Shown: piece by piece, positions 34,174 through 42,159 of the stretch
Layout: every line of letters begins with the position of its first letter
Numbering within the stretch: the first letter of the stretch is position 1
NCBI GenBank assembly: GCA_964438975.1
Contig: CAYTMU010000010.1
Coordinates: 1 to 64,000, forward strand
Direction: 5' to 3'
DNA: 64,000 bases
Source of the DNA: Chryseosolibacter sp964438975
GTDB lineage: Bacteria; Bacteroidota; Bacteroidia; Cytophagales; Cyclobacteriaceae
Program-made: the position numbers and the translations under genes
The notes under the pieces: generated by a model
What the model was told of the DNA's origin: nothing
The model's input: the letters and a program-made list of their open reading frames with translations, nothing else
Database searches by the model: none

Positions 34174-34935
34174 GTGAAAGACTATTACGCTATTCTGGGT
34201 GTACACGCTTCAGCTTCGGCAACTGAAGTGAAAAGAGCATTCAGGAAGCTGGCTTTCCGTTATCACCCCGACAAGAATCCGGGGCGGGATGCCCCTGCTC
34301 ATTTCCAGGAGATCAACGAGGCGTATGATGTGCTGGGAGACGCTAACAAACGAGCGGGTTATGATGCGTTGCGTTCCGGAGTCATCCTGGAGTCGCCACC
34401 ACAGAGACATCCCGATCCGGCTTACCGGCGGAAACGTACGCGACCGCCCGGTCGTCCCGGGCCTCCACAGTCTTATATCCTCATGCGCAAGTCGTTGCCG
34501 TACATGCTGTGGATAAGCCGGGTTTCCATCTTGTTCACGCTGCTGTTCTTTATCGATTTCTGGCTTCCGTATAGCCAGAATGAGGATCATGTCCGTCAGA
34601 TATTTTCCAACAAAGGCCAACAGACTTCGTTTCTGCTGATCACCCACTCAGGTGAAAAGATCCAGGTGGACAACTTCGACCCTTCAGTCCTTCCGGCTGA
34701 CGGCAGTATCCGTCTCAACGTCAGCCGCATCTTCGGATCGGTTATGAGTATTTCTATTCGCGATGGAGTGTACAGCGCCTGGGTTGGCTATATGTATACG
34801 ACCCATGTTTTCTTTCCGATATTGCTTTTTGTAAATTCACTGCTGGCCCTTGTCTACAGGAAGCGAGTGGAGTTTTGTTTCAACCTGAATGTAACGGGTT
34901 TTGTGTTGCTGATTCTGAATTTAGCTCTGATCTGA
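34174..34935 (+). CDS. J-domain (DnaJ) protein with C-terminal membrane segments
   Basis: The 253-residue protein has an N-terminal J domain (about 1-65): DYYAILGV, the HPD motif in YHPDKNPG and FQEINEAYDVLGD. After a basic Pro/Arg-rich linker (about 75-100) there are hydrophobic helices at about 110-128, 205-222 and 235-252, so the J domain should be tethered to the inner membrane and recruit DnaK there. There is no zinc-finger or substrate domain. The start is GTG at 34174. The SUI1 gene follows after one base. Confidence 0.85.
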   Translation: MKDYYAILGVHASASATEVKRAFRKLAFRYHPDKNPGRDAPAHFQEINEAYDVLGDANKRAGYDALRSGVILESPPQRHPDPAYRRKRTRPPGRPGPPQSYILMRKSLPYMLWISRVSILFTLLFFIDFWLPYSQNEDHVRQIFSNKGQQTSFLLITHSGEKIQVDNFDPSVLPADGSIRLNVSRIFGSVMSISIRDGVYSAWVGYMYTTHVFFPILLFVNSLLALVYRKRVEFCFNLNVTGFVLLILNLALI

Positions 34936-34936
34936 G

Positions 34937-35284
34937 ATGGCAAAGAAGAATGACTGGAAGAAGAGAGACGGGATCGTCTATTCCACCGAAACGGATTTCT
35001 CCTACAAGTACGAGGAGCAGTCGGAGGCCGATACACTTCCTCCGCAGCAGCAGAGCCTTCGTATCATGCTCGACAAGAGTGGTCGCGCCGGAAAGCAGGT
35101 GACGCTTGTGACGGGTTTTATTGGCCAGACGGACGACCTGGCGGCACTTGCAAAGTTACTGAAGGCAAAGTGCGGTGTCGGCGGCGCTGTCAAGGACGGG
35201 GACATCCTTATTCAGGGAGATCACCGGGAAAAGGTTATGCTGGTTCTACAGGCCCAAGGTTACCGACCAAAACGGTCAGGGTAG
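34937..35284 (+). CDS. SUI1/YciH-family translation initiation factor homologue
   Basis: The 115-residue protein has the SUI1 (eIF1-like) fold in its C-terminal two thirds: GKQVTLVTGFIGQTDDLAAL, KLLKAKCGVGGAVKDGDIL and QGDHREKVMLVLQAQGY. In bacteria YciH affects start-codon selection and initiation fidelity. It is placed one base after the membrane J-protein gene and is probably co-transcribed with it. Confidence 0.92.
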   Translation: MAKKNDWKKRDGIVYSTETDFSYKYEEQSEADTLPPQQQSLRIMLDKSGRAGKQVTLVTGFIGQTDDLAALAKLLKAKCGVGGAVKDGDILIQGDHREKVMLVLQAQGYRPKRSG

Positions 35285-35345
35285 GACCGTAAAAAGCCGG
35301 ACAGAATGTCGGGTAACTCCGCGACCCTCAAACCAAGGTTTCTCT

Positions 35346-35353
35346 TATCTTTG
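35346..35353 (+). promoter_or_regulatory. Candidate -7 promoter element of nuoABCD
   Basis: TATCTTTG matches the Bacteroidota TAnnTTTG element and ends five bases before the GTG start of nuoA, a geometry like that before guaA. It predicts a leaderless or nearly leaderless transcript. A clear -33 element was not seen. Confidence 0.5.
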
Positions 35354-35358
35354 AACCT

Positions 35359-35862
35359 GTGAATAACAGTGAGATCTATCTTTCAGCTGTCGGAGAAGTG
35401 CTGCTGTACATTGTCGGCGGAATCCTGTTTATCGTCCTCGCATTTGTTACATCATCATTACTTCGGCCGAATAGACCGAATCCACAGAAGCTCAGTACTT
35501 ATGAAAGTGGTGAGGATGCTATCAGTTCAGCGTGGACTCAGTACAACGCCCGCTTCTATATTGTAGCATTGATCTTTTTATTGTTTGAAGTGGAGATCGT
35601 TTTTCTCTTCCCCTGGACGACGATCTTTGTGCAGGATGACTTACTCGCGGCTAGCGGTGGTCTGTGGGGATGGTTTTCAGTTGTTGAGGTCGTGTTCTTT
35701 ATTCTCGTTCTCGCGCTGGGGCTTGCCTATGCGTGGGTCAACGGCCACCTTGATTGGATCAAGCCGGAACCCGCGCCTACACCGATGAAGTCCAGTGTTC
35801 CGCCGGAGCTCTACGAGAGGATTAACGAACGCTACGCGGGTACTTACAAAAAGGAAAGTTGA
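35359..35862 (+). CDS. nuoA: NADH-quinone oxidoreductase subunit A
   Basis: Small membrane subunit of respiratory complex I. The 167-residue protein has three hydrophobic helices (about 13-33, 65-88, 100-125) and the conserved loop LSTYESGEDAISSAWTQYNA with the family Glu/Asp residues, followed by RFYIVALIFLLFEVEIVFLF. A C-terminal Pro-rich tail of about 35 residues is longer than in E. coli. The start is GTG. It is followed at one base by nuoB. Confidence 0.95.
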   Translation: MNNSEIYLSAVGEVLLYIVGGILFIVLAFVTSSLLRPNRPNPQKLSTYESGEDAISSAWTQYNARFYIVALIFLLFEVEIVFLFPWTTIFVQDDLLAASGGLWGWFSVVEVVFFILVLALGLAYAWVNGHLDWIKPEPAPTPMKSSVPPELYERINERYAGTYKKES

Positions 35863-35863
35863 C

Positions 35864-36400
35864 ATGAAGGGCTTTTTGGATCAACGATTTGAAAACGGAG
35901 GATTCATAATCACCAAGCTTGAGGATCTCATCAACTGGGCCAGGCTGTCGTCTATGTTTCCGATGACGTTTGGGATCGCGTGTTGTGCGATTGAGTTCAT
36001 GAGCACAGGAACAACCGTTTACGATATGGACCGATTTGGTATGGCGCCCCGCGCTACACCGAGGCAGTCGGATGTGATGATCGTTGCGGGAACTGTGACC
36101 TTTAAGATGGCTGAGCGGATCAAGCGTCTGTATGAGCAGATGGCCGAGCCTCGGTATGTCATATCCATGGGATCTTGTTCAAATTGCGGCGGTCCCTATT
36201 GGCAGCACGGCTATCATGTTGTCAAAGGAGTACAAAGGATCATTCCGGTAGATGTGTATGTTCCCGGATGTCCCCCACGTCCAGAGGCGCTGATCGGAGG
36301 ATTCCTCCAATTGCAGGAAAAGATACGGGGAGAAAGCGTCGTCGCACCGAAGGCCATTGAGCGACTTTTGGTAAACGAACCTGCGCAGAAACAATCATGA
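35864..36400 (+). CDS. nuoB: NADH-quinone oxidoreductase subunit B
   Basis: This subunit carries the N2 [4Fe-4S] cluster next to the quinone site. The 178-residue protein has ligands C40 and C41 (ACCAIEF), C105 (MGSCSNCGG) and C136 (PGCPPRPE). The ATG at 35864, with AAGGAAAG upstream, is chosen because it gives the usual N terminus MKGFLDQRFENGGFI; a frame extending to 35795 overlaps nuoA. It overlaps nuoC by four bases. Confidence 0.96.
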   Translation: MKGFLDQRFENGGFIITKLEDLINWARLSSMFPMTFGIACCAIEFMSTGTTVYDMDRFGMAPRATPRQSDVMIVAGTVTFKMAERIKRLYEQMAEPRYVISMGSCSNCGGPYWQHGYHVVKGVQRIIPVDVYVPGCPPRPEALIGGFLQLQEKIRGESVVAPKAIERLLVNEPAQKQS

Positions 36401-36876
36401 GAACTTTTTTGGAAATAGCAGACTTCGTGCAACAGCGGTGCCAGCACGGTGCGACCGAACTACAGTCGATAAAGCCAGCGGGTATGTTGATCGATTCGCG
36501 GGACCTCGTGCCGGTATGCTTCGCGTTGCGCGATGATCCCGGTATGTATTTCGATATGCTGTCGTGTATCACGGCGCTGGATAATGGTCTCGACGCTGGC
36601 ACCTTTGACGTTGTGTACAATCTTTATTCGATACCGTTTGATCATCATGTTTCGATCAAGGTCGTACTCCCGCGCGAGGCTCCGGAAGTGATGTCGGTGA
36701 ACGATGTGTGGAAGACCGCGAACTGGCATGAGCGCGAAGCGTGGGATTTGTTCGGTATCAGTTTTGCCGGCCACCCAGACCTTCGACGGATCTTGCTGCC
36801 AGCTGACTGGGAGGGACATCCATTGCGGAAAGATTATCAGCAGCAGGAGTATTATCGCGGCGTAAAGGTAGATTAG
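36397..36876 (+). CDS. nuoC: NADH-quinone oxidoreductase subunit C
   Basis: Hydrophilic 30-kDa-type subunit of complex I, 159 residues. Conserved segments are FDMLSCITALDNG, YNLYSIPFDHHVSIKV and the signature HEREAWDLFGISFAGHPDLR, with RILLPADWEGHPLRKDY at the end. It is separate from nuoD, not fused as in E. coli. The start ATGA overlaps the nuoB stop; nuoD follows after seven bases. Confidence 0.95.
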   Translation: MRTFLEIADFVQQRCQHGATELQSIKPAGMLIDSRDLVPVCFALRDDPGMYFDMLSCITALDNGLDAGTFDVVYNLYSIPFDHHVSIKVVLPREAPEVMSVNDVWKTANWHEREAWDLFGISFAGHPDLRRILLPADWEGHPLRKDYQQQEYYRGVKVD

Positions 36877-36883
36877 CGAATCG

Positions 36884-38104
36884 ATGTCGAACGACAAAGT
36901 TCAATACGTATATAATCCCGATGGACTGAAGTTGTCCGAGCCTAATAAGTTTCGGGCGGAAGACCTCCGTGCGGAGGAGATGATCATCAACCTCGGACCC
37001 CAGCACCCGTCAACACACGGAGTGCTGCGCCTGGAGGTACTGCTCGATGGCGAGATCATCCGTGACGTTGTTCCGCACATCGGTTACCTGCATCGTTGTT
37101 TTGAGAAGCACGCCGAGCGTCTCCCGTACAATCAGATCATCCCCTTTGTTGATCGGCTCGACTACGTTGCAGCGATGAACTGTGAGCATGTTTACGCATT
37201 GGGTGTGGAGCGAATGCTAGGTATCGAAGAGCAGATCCCGAAGCGTGTTGAGTACATCCGCGTGCTCGTTGCCGAGTTGAACAGGATCAGTTCTCATTTT
37301 GTTGCGATCGGAACGTATGGGATGGACATGGGTGCGTTTACGCCGTTCTTTTGGGTGATGCGCGACCGTGAGCACATCCTCCGGATGCTCGAATGGGTCA
37401 GCGGAGCGAGGATGTTATACAATTACATCTGGATCGGTGGTCTGTTTTACGATCTCCCGGTCGGCTTCGAGGATCGCTGCCGGGAGTTTATCACGTACAT
37501 CAGACCTAAGCTGCGCGAGCTTGAACGCATTCTAATTGACAACAAGATATTTATCGACCGCACCGCGAAGGTCGGTGTATTGCCCCTCGATCTGGCAATT
37601 AACTGTGGTGCCACCGGTCCCGTGCTGCGCGGGTCTGGTTTGCGTTTTGACCTGCGGCGGGTTGATGGGTACTCAGTGTATCCCGAGCTGGATTTTGAGG
37701 TGCCGATCGGCGAAGGTGCCATGGGGACGGTTGGCGATTGCTGGGATCGAACCTGGGTTCGCATGCAAGAGATCCACGAAAGTGTGAAGATAGTGGAGCA
37801 ATGCCTCGAGAAGCTGACAACTGACCACAAGCGGACGCGTGATTTTGATCCGCAAGCGGTGGTACCGAAGAAAATACGACCTGCGGCGCAGGAATTTTAC
37901 GTCCGTGGCGAGACCCCCAAGGGGGAATTGGGATTTTATTTCCGCGCTGACGGACGCAGTGATATACCGTATCGCTGCAAGTGCCGATCGTGCAGTTTTG
38001 TAAACTTATCCCTCTTACCCGAAATCTCCAGGGGCATATTGATCGGCGACCTGATTGCCATCATTGGTAGTATTGATGTTGTGATGGGCGAGGTTGATCG
38101 ATGA
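36884..38104 (+). CDS. nuoD: NADH-quinone oxidoreductase subunit D
   Basis: The 49-kDa-type subunit forms the quinone pocket with NuoB. The 406-residue protein has NLGPQHPSTHGVLRL near the N terminus (quinone-binding His), PHIGYLHRCFEKHAE, YDLPVGFEDRC and the C-terminal GDLIAIIGSIDVVMGEVDR, all normal. It is the last gene of this nuo block. No nuoE follows; the next gene encodes NAD(P)HX repair, so the remaining subunits must be elsewhere. Confidence 0.96.
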   Translation: MSNDKVQYVYNPDGLKLSEPNKFRAEDLRAEEMIINLGPQHPSTHGVLRLEVLLDGEIIRDVVPHIGYLHRCFEKHAERLPYNQIIPFVDRLDYVAAMNCEHVYALGVERMLGIEEQIPKRVEYIRVLVAELNRISSHFVAIGTYGMDMGAFTPFFWVMRDREHILRMLEWVSGARMLYNYIWIGGLFYDLPVGFEDRCREFITYIRPKLRELERILIDNKIFIDRTAKVGVLPLDLAINCGATGPVLRGSGLRFDLRRVDGYSVYPELDFEVPIGEGAMGTVGDCWDRTWVRMQEIHESVKIVEQCLEKLTTDHKRTRDFDPQAVVPKKIRPAAQEFYVRGETPKGELGFYFRADGRSDIPYRCKCRSCSFVNLSLLPEISRGILIGDLIAIIGSIDVVMGEVDR

Positions 38105-38172
38105 TATCCCGGTTGCTACTGGGTGCGTTGAACTGTTTGTGATAAATTCACGAGGGATATTTCAGAAGTTGT

Positions 38173-39672
38173 ATGAGAATACTGACGACCCGGCAGATCA
38201 GAGAACTAGACGCCTATACGATCAGGCATGAACCTATTGCATCCATAGACCTGATGGAGCGCGCGTCCCGTGCATTTGTCGAATGGTTTACACTACAGAT
38301 TCATTCCGATAACAAAGTGGGAGTCGTATGCGGAACGGGGAACAACGGGGGAGACGGACTGGCGATCGCGCGATTACTGTGTGAGTGGGGCTATTCGGTG
38401 CGCGTGTGGATCGTGCTGGGGGGAGCTGCCGAGTCTGAGGATTTTGCCGTAAACCGTCGGCGGTTGCCGGCGAAGGTTCGCGTGACGGAAGTCAGGGAGG
38501 CGAACGACACGACCGAGTTCGGCGACAGCGACGTTCTTGTCGATGCCATCTTTGGCTCAGGCCTTTCCCGGCCGCCGGAGGGGCTGTATGCACACGTTAT
38601 CAACAGGATCAACGAGGCCGGGTGGGTACGCGTGGCCGTTGACATACCATCCGGGCTAATGGCCGATAGCCACTCGACAGGCGCAATTGTTCGTGCGCAC
38701 TTTACTGTCACTTTTCAACTTCCGAAGCTCGCGTTTTTCATGCCGGAGACATTTTCTCATATCGGAGAATGGGTTGTGGCGGACATCGGGTTGGATAAGA
38801 ACTTTATCCGAAACACCGAGACATCGTACTATTACACAAAGATCGGCGTGATCCGTAAGATCCTTCGGACGCGCGCAAAATTCGATCATAAGGGGACGTA
38901 TGGTAATGGACTCCTCATCGCCGGGAGCTACGGCAAAATGGGAGCCGCGGTGCTTGCTGCGCGCGCAGCGATGCGTGCAGGCATCGGGTTACTTTCCGTC
39001 CATGTGCCGGCGTGTGGCTATACAGTGCTGCAAACCGCTGTGCCGGAGGCTATGTGTCTGGCTGATGGCGATGACCGCATTTTATCCTCCCCACCATCGA
39101 CGGTTGCTTATGACGTGCTGGGTATAGGCCCTGGGTTGGGTCAGGACGCTCGAACAAAAAAGGCCCTTGCCCGCACGCTCGAGGAGTTCGGAAAGCCGGT
39201 CGTACTCGACGCCGATGCCCTCAATATCCTCGCATCTGACCGCCATTTGTTTGGCCTCGTGCCACCCGGGAGTATTCTGACGCCTCATCCGATGGAGTTT
39301 GAGCGACTGACTGGCCGGTGGACGGATGACTTCCAACGATTGGAAATGCAGAAGCAACTCGCGGTTTCCCTGAAGTCGATAATCGTTTTGAAAGGAGCGC
39401 ACACCTCCATTGCCAGCGATAGGGGAAACGTCTACTTTAATTCCACAGGTAATCCCGGCATGGCAACTGCGGGTAGTGGGGACGCGCTCACGGGTATCCT
39501 TACCGGGTTGCTCGCGCAAGGTTATTTGTCTCTCGATGCCGCTTTGGCAGGGGTATTCCTTCACGGACTCGCCGGCGATCTGGCCGTAAACGATTTCGGC
39601 CCGGAGGCGATGATCGCTTCCGATCTCATTGACAAGCTACCACTGGCGTACCGGAGGGTCCACCGGAAATAA
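38173..39672 (+). CDS. Bifunctional NAD(P)H-hydrate epimerase / ADP-dependent dehydratase
   Basis: The enzyme repairs hydrated NADH and NADPH. The N-terminal epimerase (YjeF_N, about 1-215) has GTGNNGGDG (54-62). The C-terminal dehydratase (about 225-499) has VLDADALNIL and GSGDALTGIL (434-443), with the catalytic Asp at 437. The fused 499-residue form is usual in bacteria. It lies 68 bases after nuoD, a sensible neighbour for an NADH-using complex, but co-transcription is not certain. Confidence 0.95.
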   Translation: MRILTTRQIRELDAYTIRHEPIASIDLMERASRAFVEWFTLQIHSDNKVGVVCGTGNNGGDGLAIARLLCEWGYSVRVWIVLGGAAESEDFAVNRRRLPAKVRVTEVREANDTTEFGDSDVLVDAIFGSGLSRPPEGLYAHVINRINEAGWVRVAVDIPSGLMADSHSTGAIVRAHFTVTFQLPKLAFFMPETFSHIGEWVVADIGLDKNFIRNTETSYYYTKIGVIRKILRTRAKFDHKGTYGNGLLIAGSYGKMGAAVLAARAAMRAGIGLLSVHVPACGYTVLQTAVPEAMCLADGDDRILSSPPSTVAYDVLGIGPGLGQDARTKKALARTLEEFGKPVVLDADALNILASDRHLFGLVPPGSILTPHPMEFERLTGRWTDDFQRLEMQKQLAVSLKSIIVLKGAHTSIASDRGNVYFNSTGNPGMATAGSGDALTGILTGLLAQGYLSLDAALAGVFLHGLAGDLAVNDFGPEAMIASDLIDKLPLAYRRVHRK

Positions 39673-39789
39673 TATTGCACTCAATTCAAACTTTCTGGAG
39701 ATTTTCTGCATCTAACCATTGATTCCGCAATTTTTTACGGAACTCTGGACTGAAATTTGTCGTATACAGAAGTAATAACTACTGCTCGC

Positions 39790-40149
39790 ATGCGTTTATA
39801 TGGGTTGATTTTCTTGATCGGTGCTCTCACAGCTGCTCAGCTGGGTGTAGCGCAATCCTACCCTGAATTGCAGGCCGTCGTGCAGGAGGTTGACCTGTCA
39901 AAGTCGGTGCATATTTTCCCCAATCCGGCGACTGAGGATGTTTACGTCGAGCTCGAACGCTTTCCTGCGGCGAATGTAATTGTAACGGTACATACGATTA
40001 TCGGTAACGAACTACCGGTGGAGAAGGAGATCATGGATGAAAATGTCATCCGAGTCCGGGTCAAGGATCTTGCATCCGGGTATTATTTACTGGCGATCAA
40101 GGATGAAGAGTCCAAGTTCCGCGGCACGTACAAGTTTCTCAAGCGTTAA
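39790..40149 (+). CDS. Small exported protein made mostly of a T9SS type A sorting domain
   Basis: The 119-residue protein has a signal peptide (about 1-22, ending GVAQ), a linker of about 15 residues and a domain matching the T9SS type A C-terminal sorting pattern: VHIFPNPATEDVYVEL, VTVHTIIGNELPV, then RVRVKDLASGYYLLAIKD and the basic end YKFLKR. There is nearly no cargo. Starting at the ATG at 39790 places the signal peptide correctly. The 3' end overlaps the convergent threonine aldolase gene by 11 bases. Confidence 0.75.
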   Translation: MRLYGLIFLIGALTAAQLGVAQSYPELQAVVQEVDLSKSVHIFPNPATEDVYVELERFPAANVIVTVHTIIGNELPVEKEIMDENVIRVRVKDLASGYYLLAIKDEESKFRGTYKFLKR

Positions 40150-41173
40150 CCATCAGGCTCCTCAATTTCCCTCCGAAGTTCCTGACTTCCTCTTCTGTCG
40201 TATCGAATGCACACATCAACCGCACTTCCATCGTCCGGTCGTTCCATATATAAAAGAAGTTCTCTGCCTGCAAAGGCGCAATGATTCGCTCGGGCAGGAT
40301 GGCGAAAACGCCATTGGCTTGAACGGGTTGGGTTATGGTAACGCCTTCTACGGAGCGCAACTCCTGTTCTAACAGCTTCGCCATTCCGTTTGCATGCAAG
40401 GCATTCTTTTTCCAAAGGTCGTCCGACAACAGGGTGGAGAACTGTGCACTGATGAACCGCATCTTTGAATGGAGTTGCATTCCTTGTTTGCGTATGTACC
40501 GGAATTCTTCCGCCAGTTGGGTATTAAAGAAGATCACGGCTTCGCCGAACATCATCCCGTTCTTAGTACCGCCGAAAGAAAGGACATCGATACCGGCGTT
40601 GCGAGTGAAGGATACGAAGTCTTCCCCGAGAGCTACGGCGGCGTTGGAGATCCGGGCGCCATCCATATGCACGTAGAGTTTATGTTTCTTCGCCACAGAG
40701 GCAATACTTCGTATTTCATCAGTGGTATAGACCGTGGCATACTCCGTGCTTTGGGACAAGGAGACCACTTTGGCCTGGGGATGGTGTTGATCACCTGATC
40801 GTCGGATGTGTTCTTCTACGCGGTCGGCGGTGAGTTTCCCGTCTGGTGCAGGTATCGGCACAAGCTTGCAGCCCAGGAATTTCTCCGGGGCAGTCGACTC
40901 ATCGACATTGATATGCGCGAGTTCCGCACACAGAACCGAATGATGTGATCGGGTCATCGCCTGGAGTCCGAGGACGTTCGCGCCTGTTCCGTTGTAAACG
41001 AAGAAGACTTCGATGTCGCCGCCGAAGAACCCGCGGAACTTGTCGACGGCATCGCGGGTGTACGGATCGTCCCCATAGGACGTGGCGTGGTCTGAGTTAG
41101 CCCTGGCGAGGGCATCAAAGACAGCGGGATGAACGCCGGCGTAGTTGTCACTTGCGAAAGTCTTGGTGTGCAT
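40139..41173 (-). CDS. Low-specificity L-threonine aldolase (beta-eliminating lyase family)
   Basis: This PLP enzyme cleaves threonine or allo-threonine to glycine and acetaldehyde. The 344-residue protein has the PLP lysine K204 in LSFGGTKNG, D171 in YVHMDGARI (pairs with the pyridine nitrogen) and an N-terminal FASDNYAGVHPAV. The ATG at 41173 gives the normal N terminus (M)HTKTFASDN; the frame extends to 41344 but would overlap the divergent USP gene. It may alternatively act on 3-hydroxy amino acids other than threonine. Confidence 0.9.
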   Translation of the reverse strand: MHTKTFASDNYAGVHPAVFDALARANSDHATSYGDDPYTRDAVDKFRGFFGGDIEVFFVYNGTGANVLGLQAMTRSHHSVLCAELAHINVDESTAPEKFLGCKLVPIPAPDGKLTADRVEEHIRRSGDQHHPQAKVVSLSQSTEYATVYTTDEIRSIASVAKKHKLYVHMDGARISNAAVALGEDFVSFTRNAGIDVLSFGGTKNGMMFGEAVIFFNTQLAEEFRYIRKQGMQLHSKMRFISAQFSTLLSDDLWKKNALHANGMAKLLEQELRSVEGVTITQPVQANGVFAILPERIIAPLQAENFFYIWNDRTMEVRLMCAFDTTEEEVRNFGGKLRSLMVNA

Positions 41174-41301
41174 TGTAAAATCGTGTAACCGTCGATCCCG
41201 AATTTGCTTGCCTTCAGGATAAGATGGGCTGAAATTAGCAGTAAGCAAATTAAAATCCCTATTTTGGTTACTAAATGCTTCGATGGTAATTAATTGTCTG
41301 C

Positions 41302-42147
41302 ATGGTAAATATTCTTGTCCCGACCGACTTTTCCCAGCTTTCAAAATCCGCTTTAAAATATGCCATCAAGATCGCCAACCGATTGGGTGGGAATGTCACG
41401 GTACTGCATGTGATGACGACAACCCGCGAGATTCGTATCTCCATGCTGGAGAAAATACGGTCACTCGACTATAACGCAGTAGAATCGGCTGAACATGAGC
41501 TTGAAGTGATGATCAGGACCCTGTCGGAACAATACAAGGTCTTGAATCCGATCCGATATGACGTCGTTCGGGGTGCCTACTTTCCTTCCACCTTGTTGCG
41601 CGAGGCGAGGAGGCTGCGTTCCGGCTTGATTGTGATGGGAACCAGGGGAGCTAGCGGACTGACAAAGGCTATGCTCGGAAGTAATACTAACTCAGTAATC
41701 GAAGTCAGCCACATTCCTGTCCTTGCCGTCCCCGAGAAAGCCGATTTCAAAGGATTTCGCAACGTGGTCTATGCGGCAGATCTTCAGAATCTCGAAGAGG
41801 AGCTGGATATTCTCATCCGCTATATCGAAAAATTCGGCTCAACGATCCATTTGATTCACATTGTCCCGCCAGGCGACAGCATCGACCTAATTGAAGAAAG
41901 AATTCAGAACGTACTAAACGGCTACAAATACAAGAATATTGTTAACCTGGTACTTGTGGATCATAACGTTGGCACCGCCCTGGAGAACTACGTTCAGGTT
42001 TCGCGAGCAGATGCGTTAGCGATGTTTACCCATGAGATCAGCTTTGTCGAAAAGGTCTTCGACCGCAGCATGACGCGCAAGATGGCATTTCACAGCAAGG
42101 TACCGTTGTTAGCGTTCCGCCAGATCCGATCCGAGAAAGGTTTGTAG
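41302..42147 (+). CDS. Tandem-domain universal stress protein with degenerate second domain
   Basis: The 281-residue protein begins MVNILVPTDFSQLSKSALKY. Domain 1 has a complete ATP-binding pattern, GTRGASGLTKAMLGS (G-x2-G-x9-G-S). In domain 2 the corresponding segment AMFTHEISFVEKVFDRSMTR has no glycines, so it probably does not bind ATP. It is a distant paralogue of the protein at 33248-34102. Divergent from threonine aldolase and convergent with asnS, whose stop lies 12 bases away. Confidence 0.9.
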   Translation: MVNILVPTDFSQLSKSALKYAIKIANRLGGNVTVLHVMTTTREIRISMLEKIRSLDYNAVESAEHELEVMIRTLSEQYKVLNPIRYDVVRGAYFPSTLLREARRLRSGLIVMGTRGASGLTKAMLGSNTNSVIEVSHIPVLAVPEKADFKGFRNVVYAADLQNLEEELDILIRYIEKFGSTIHLIHIVPPGDSIDLIEERIQNVLNGYKYKNIVNLVLVDHNVGTALENYVQVSRADALAMFTHEISFVEKVFDRSMTRKMAFHSKVPLLAFRQIRSEKGL

Positions 42148-42159
42148 CACGTGGATATG

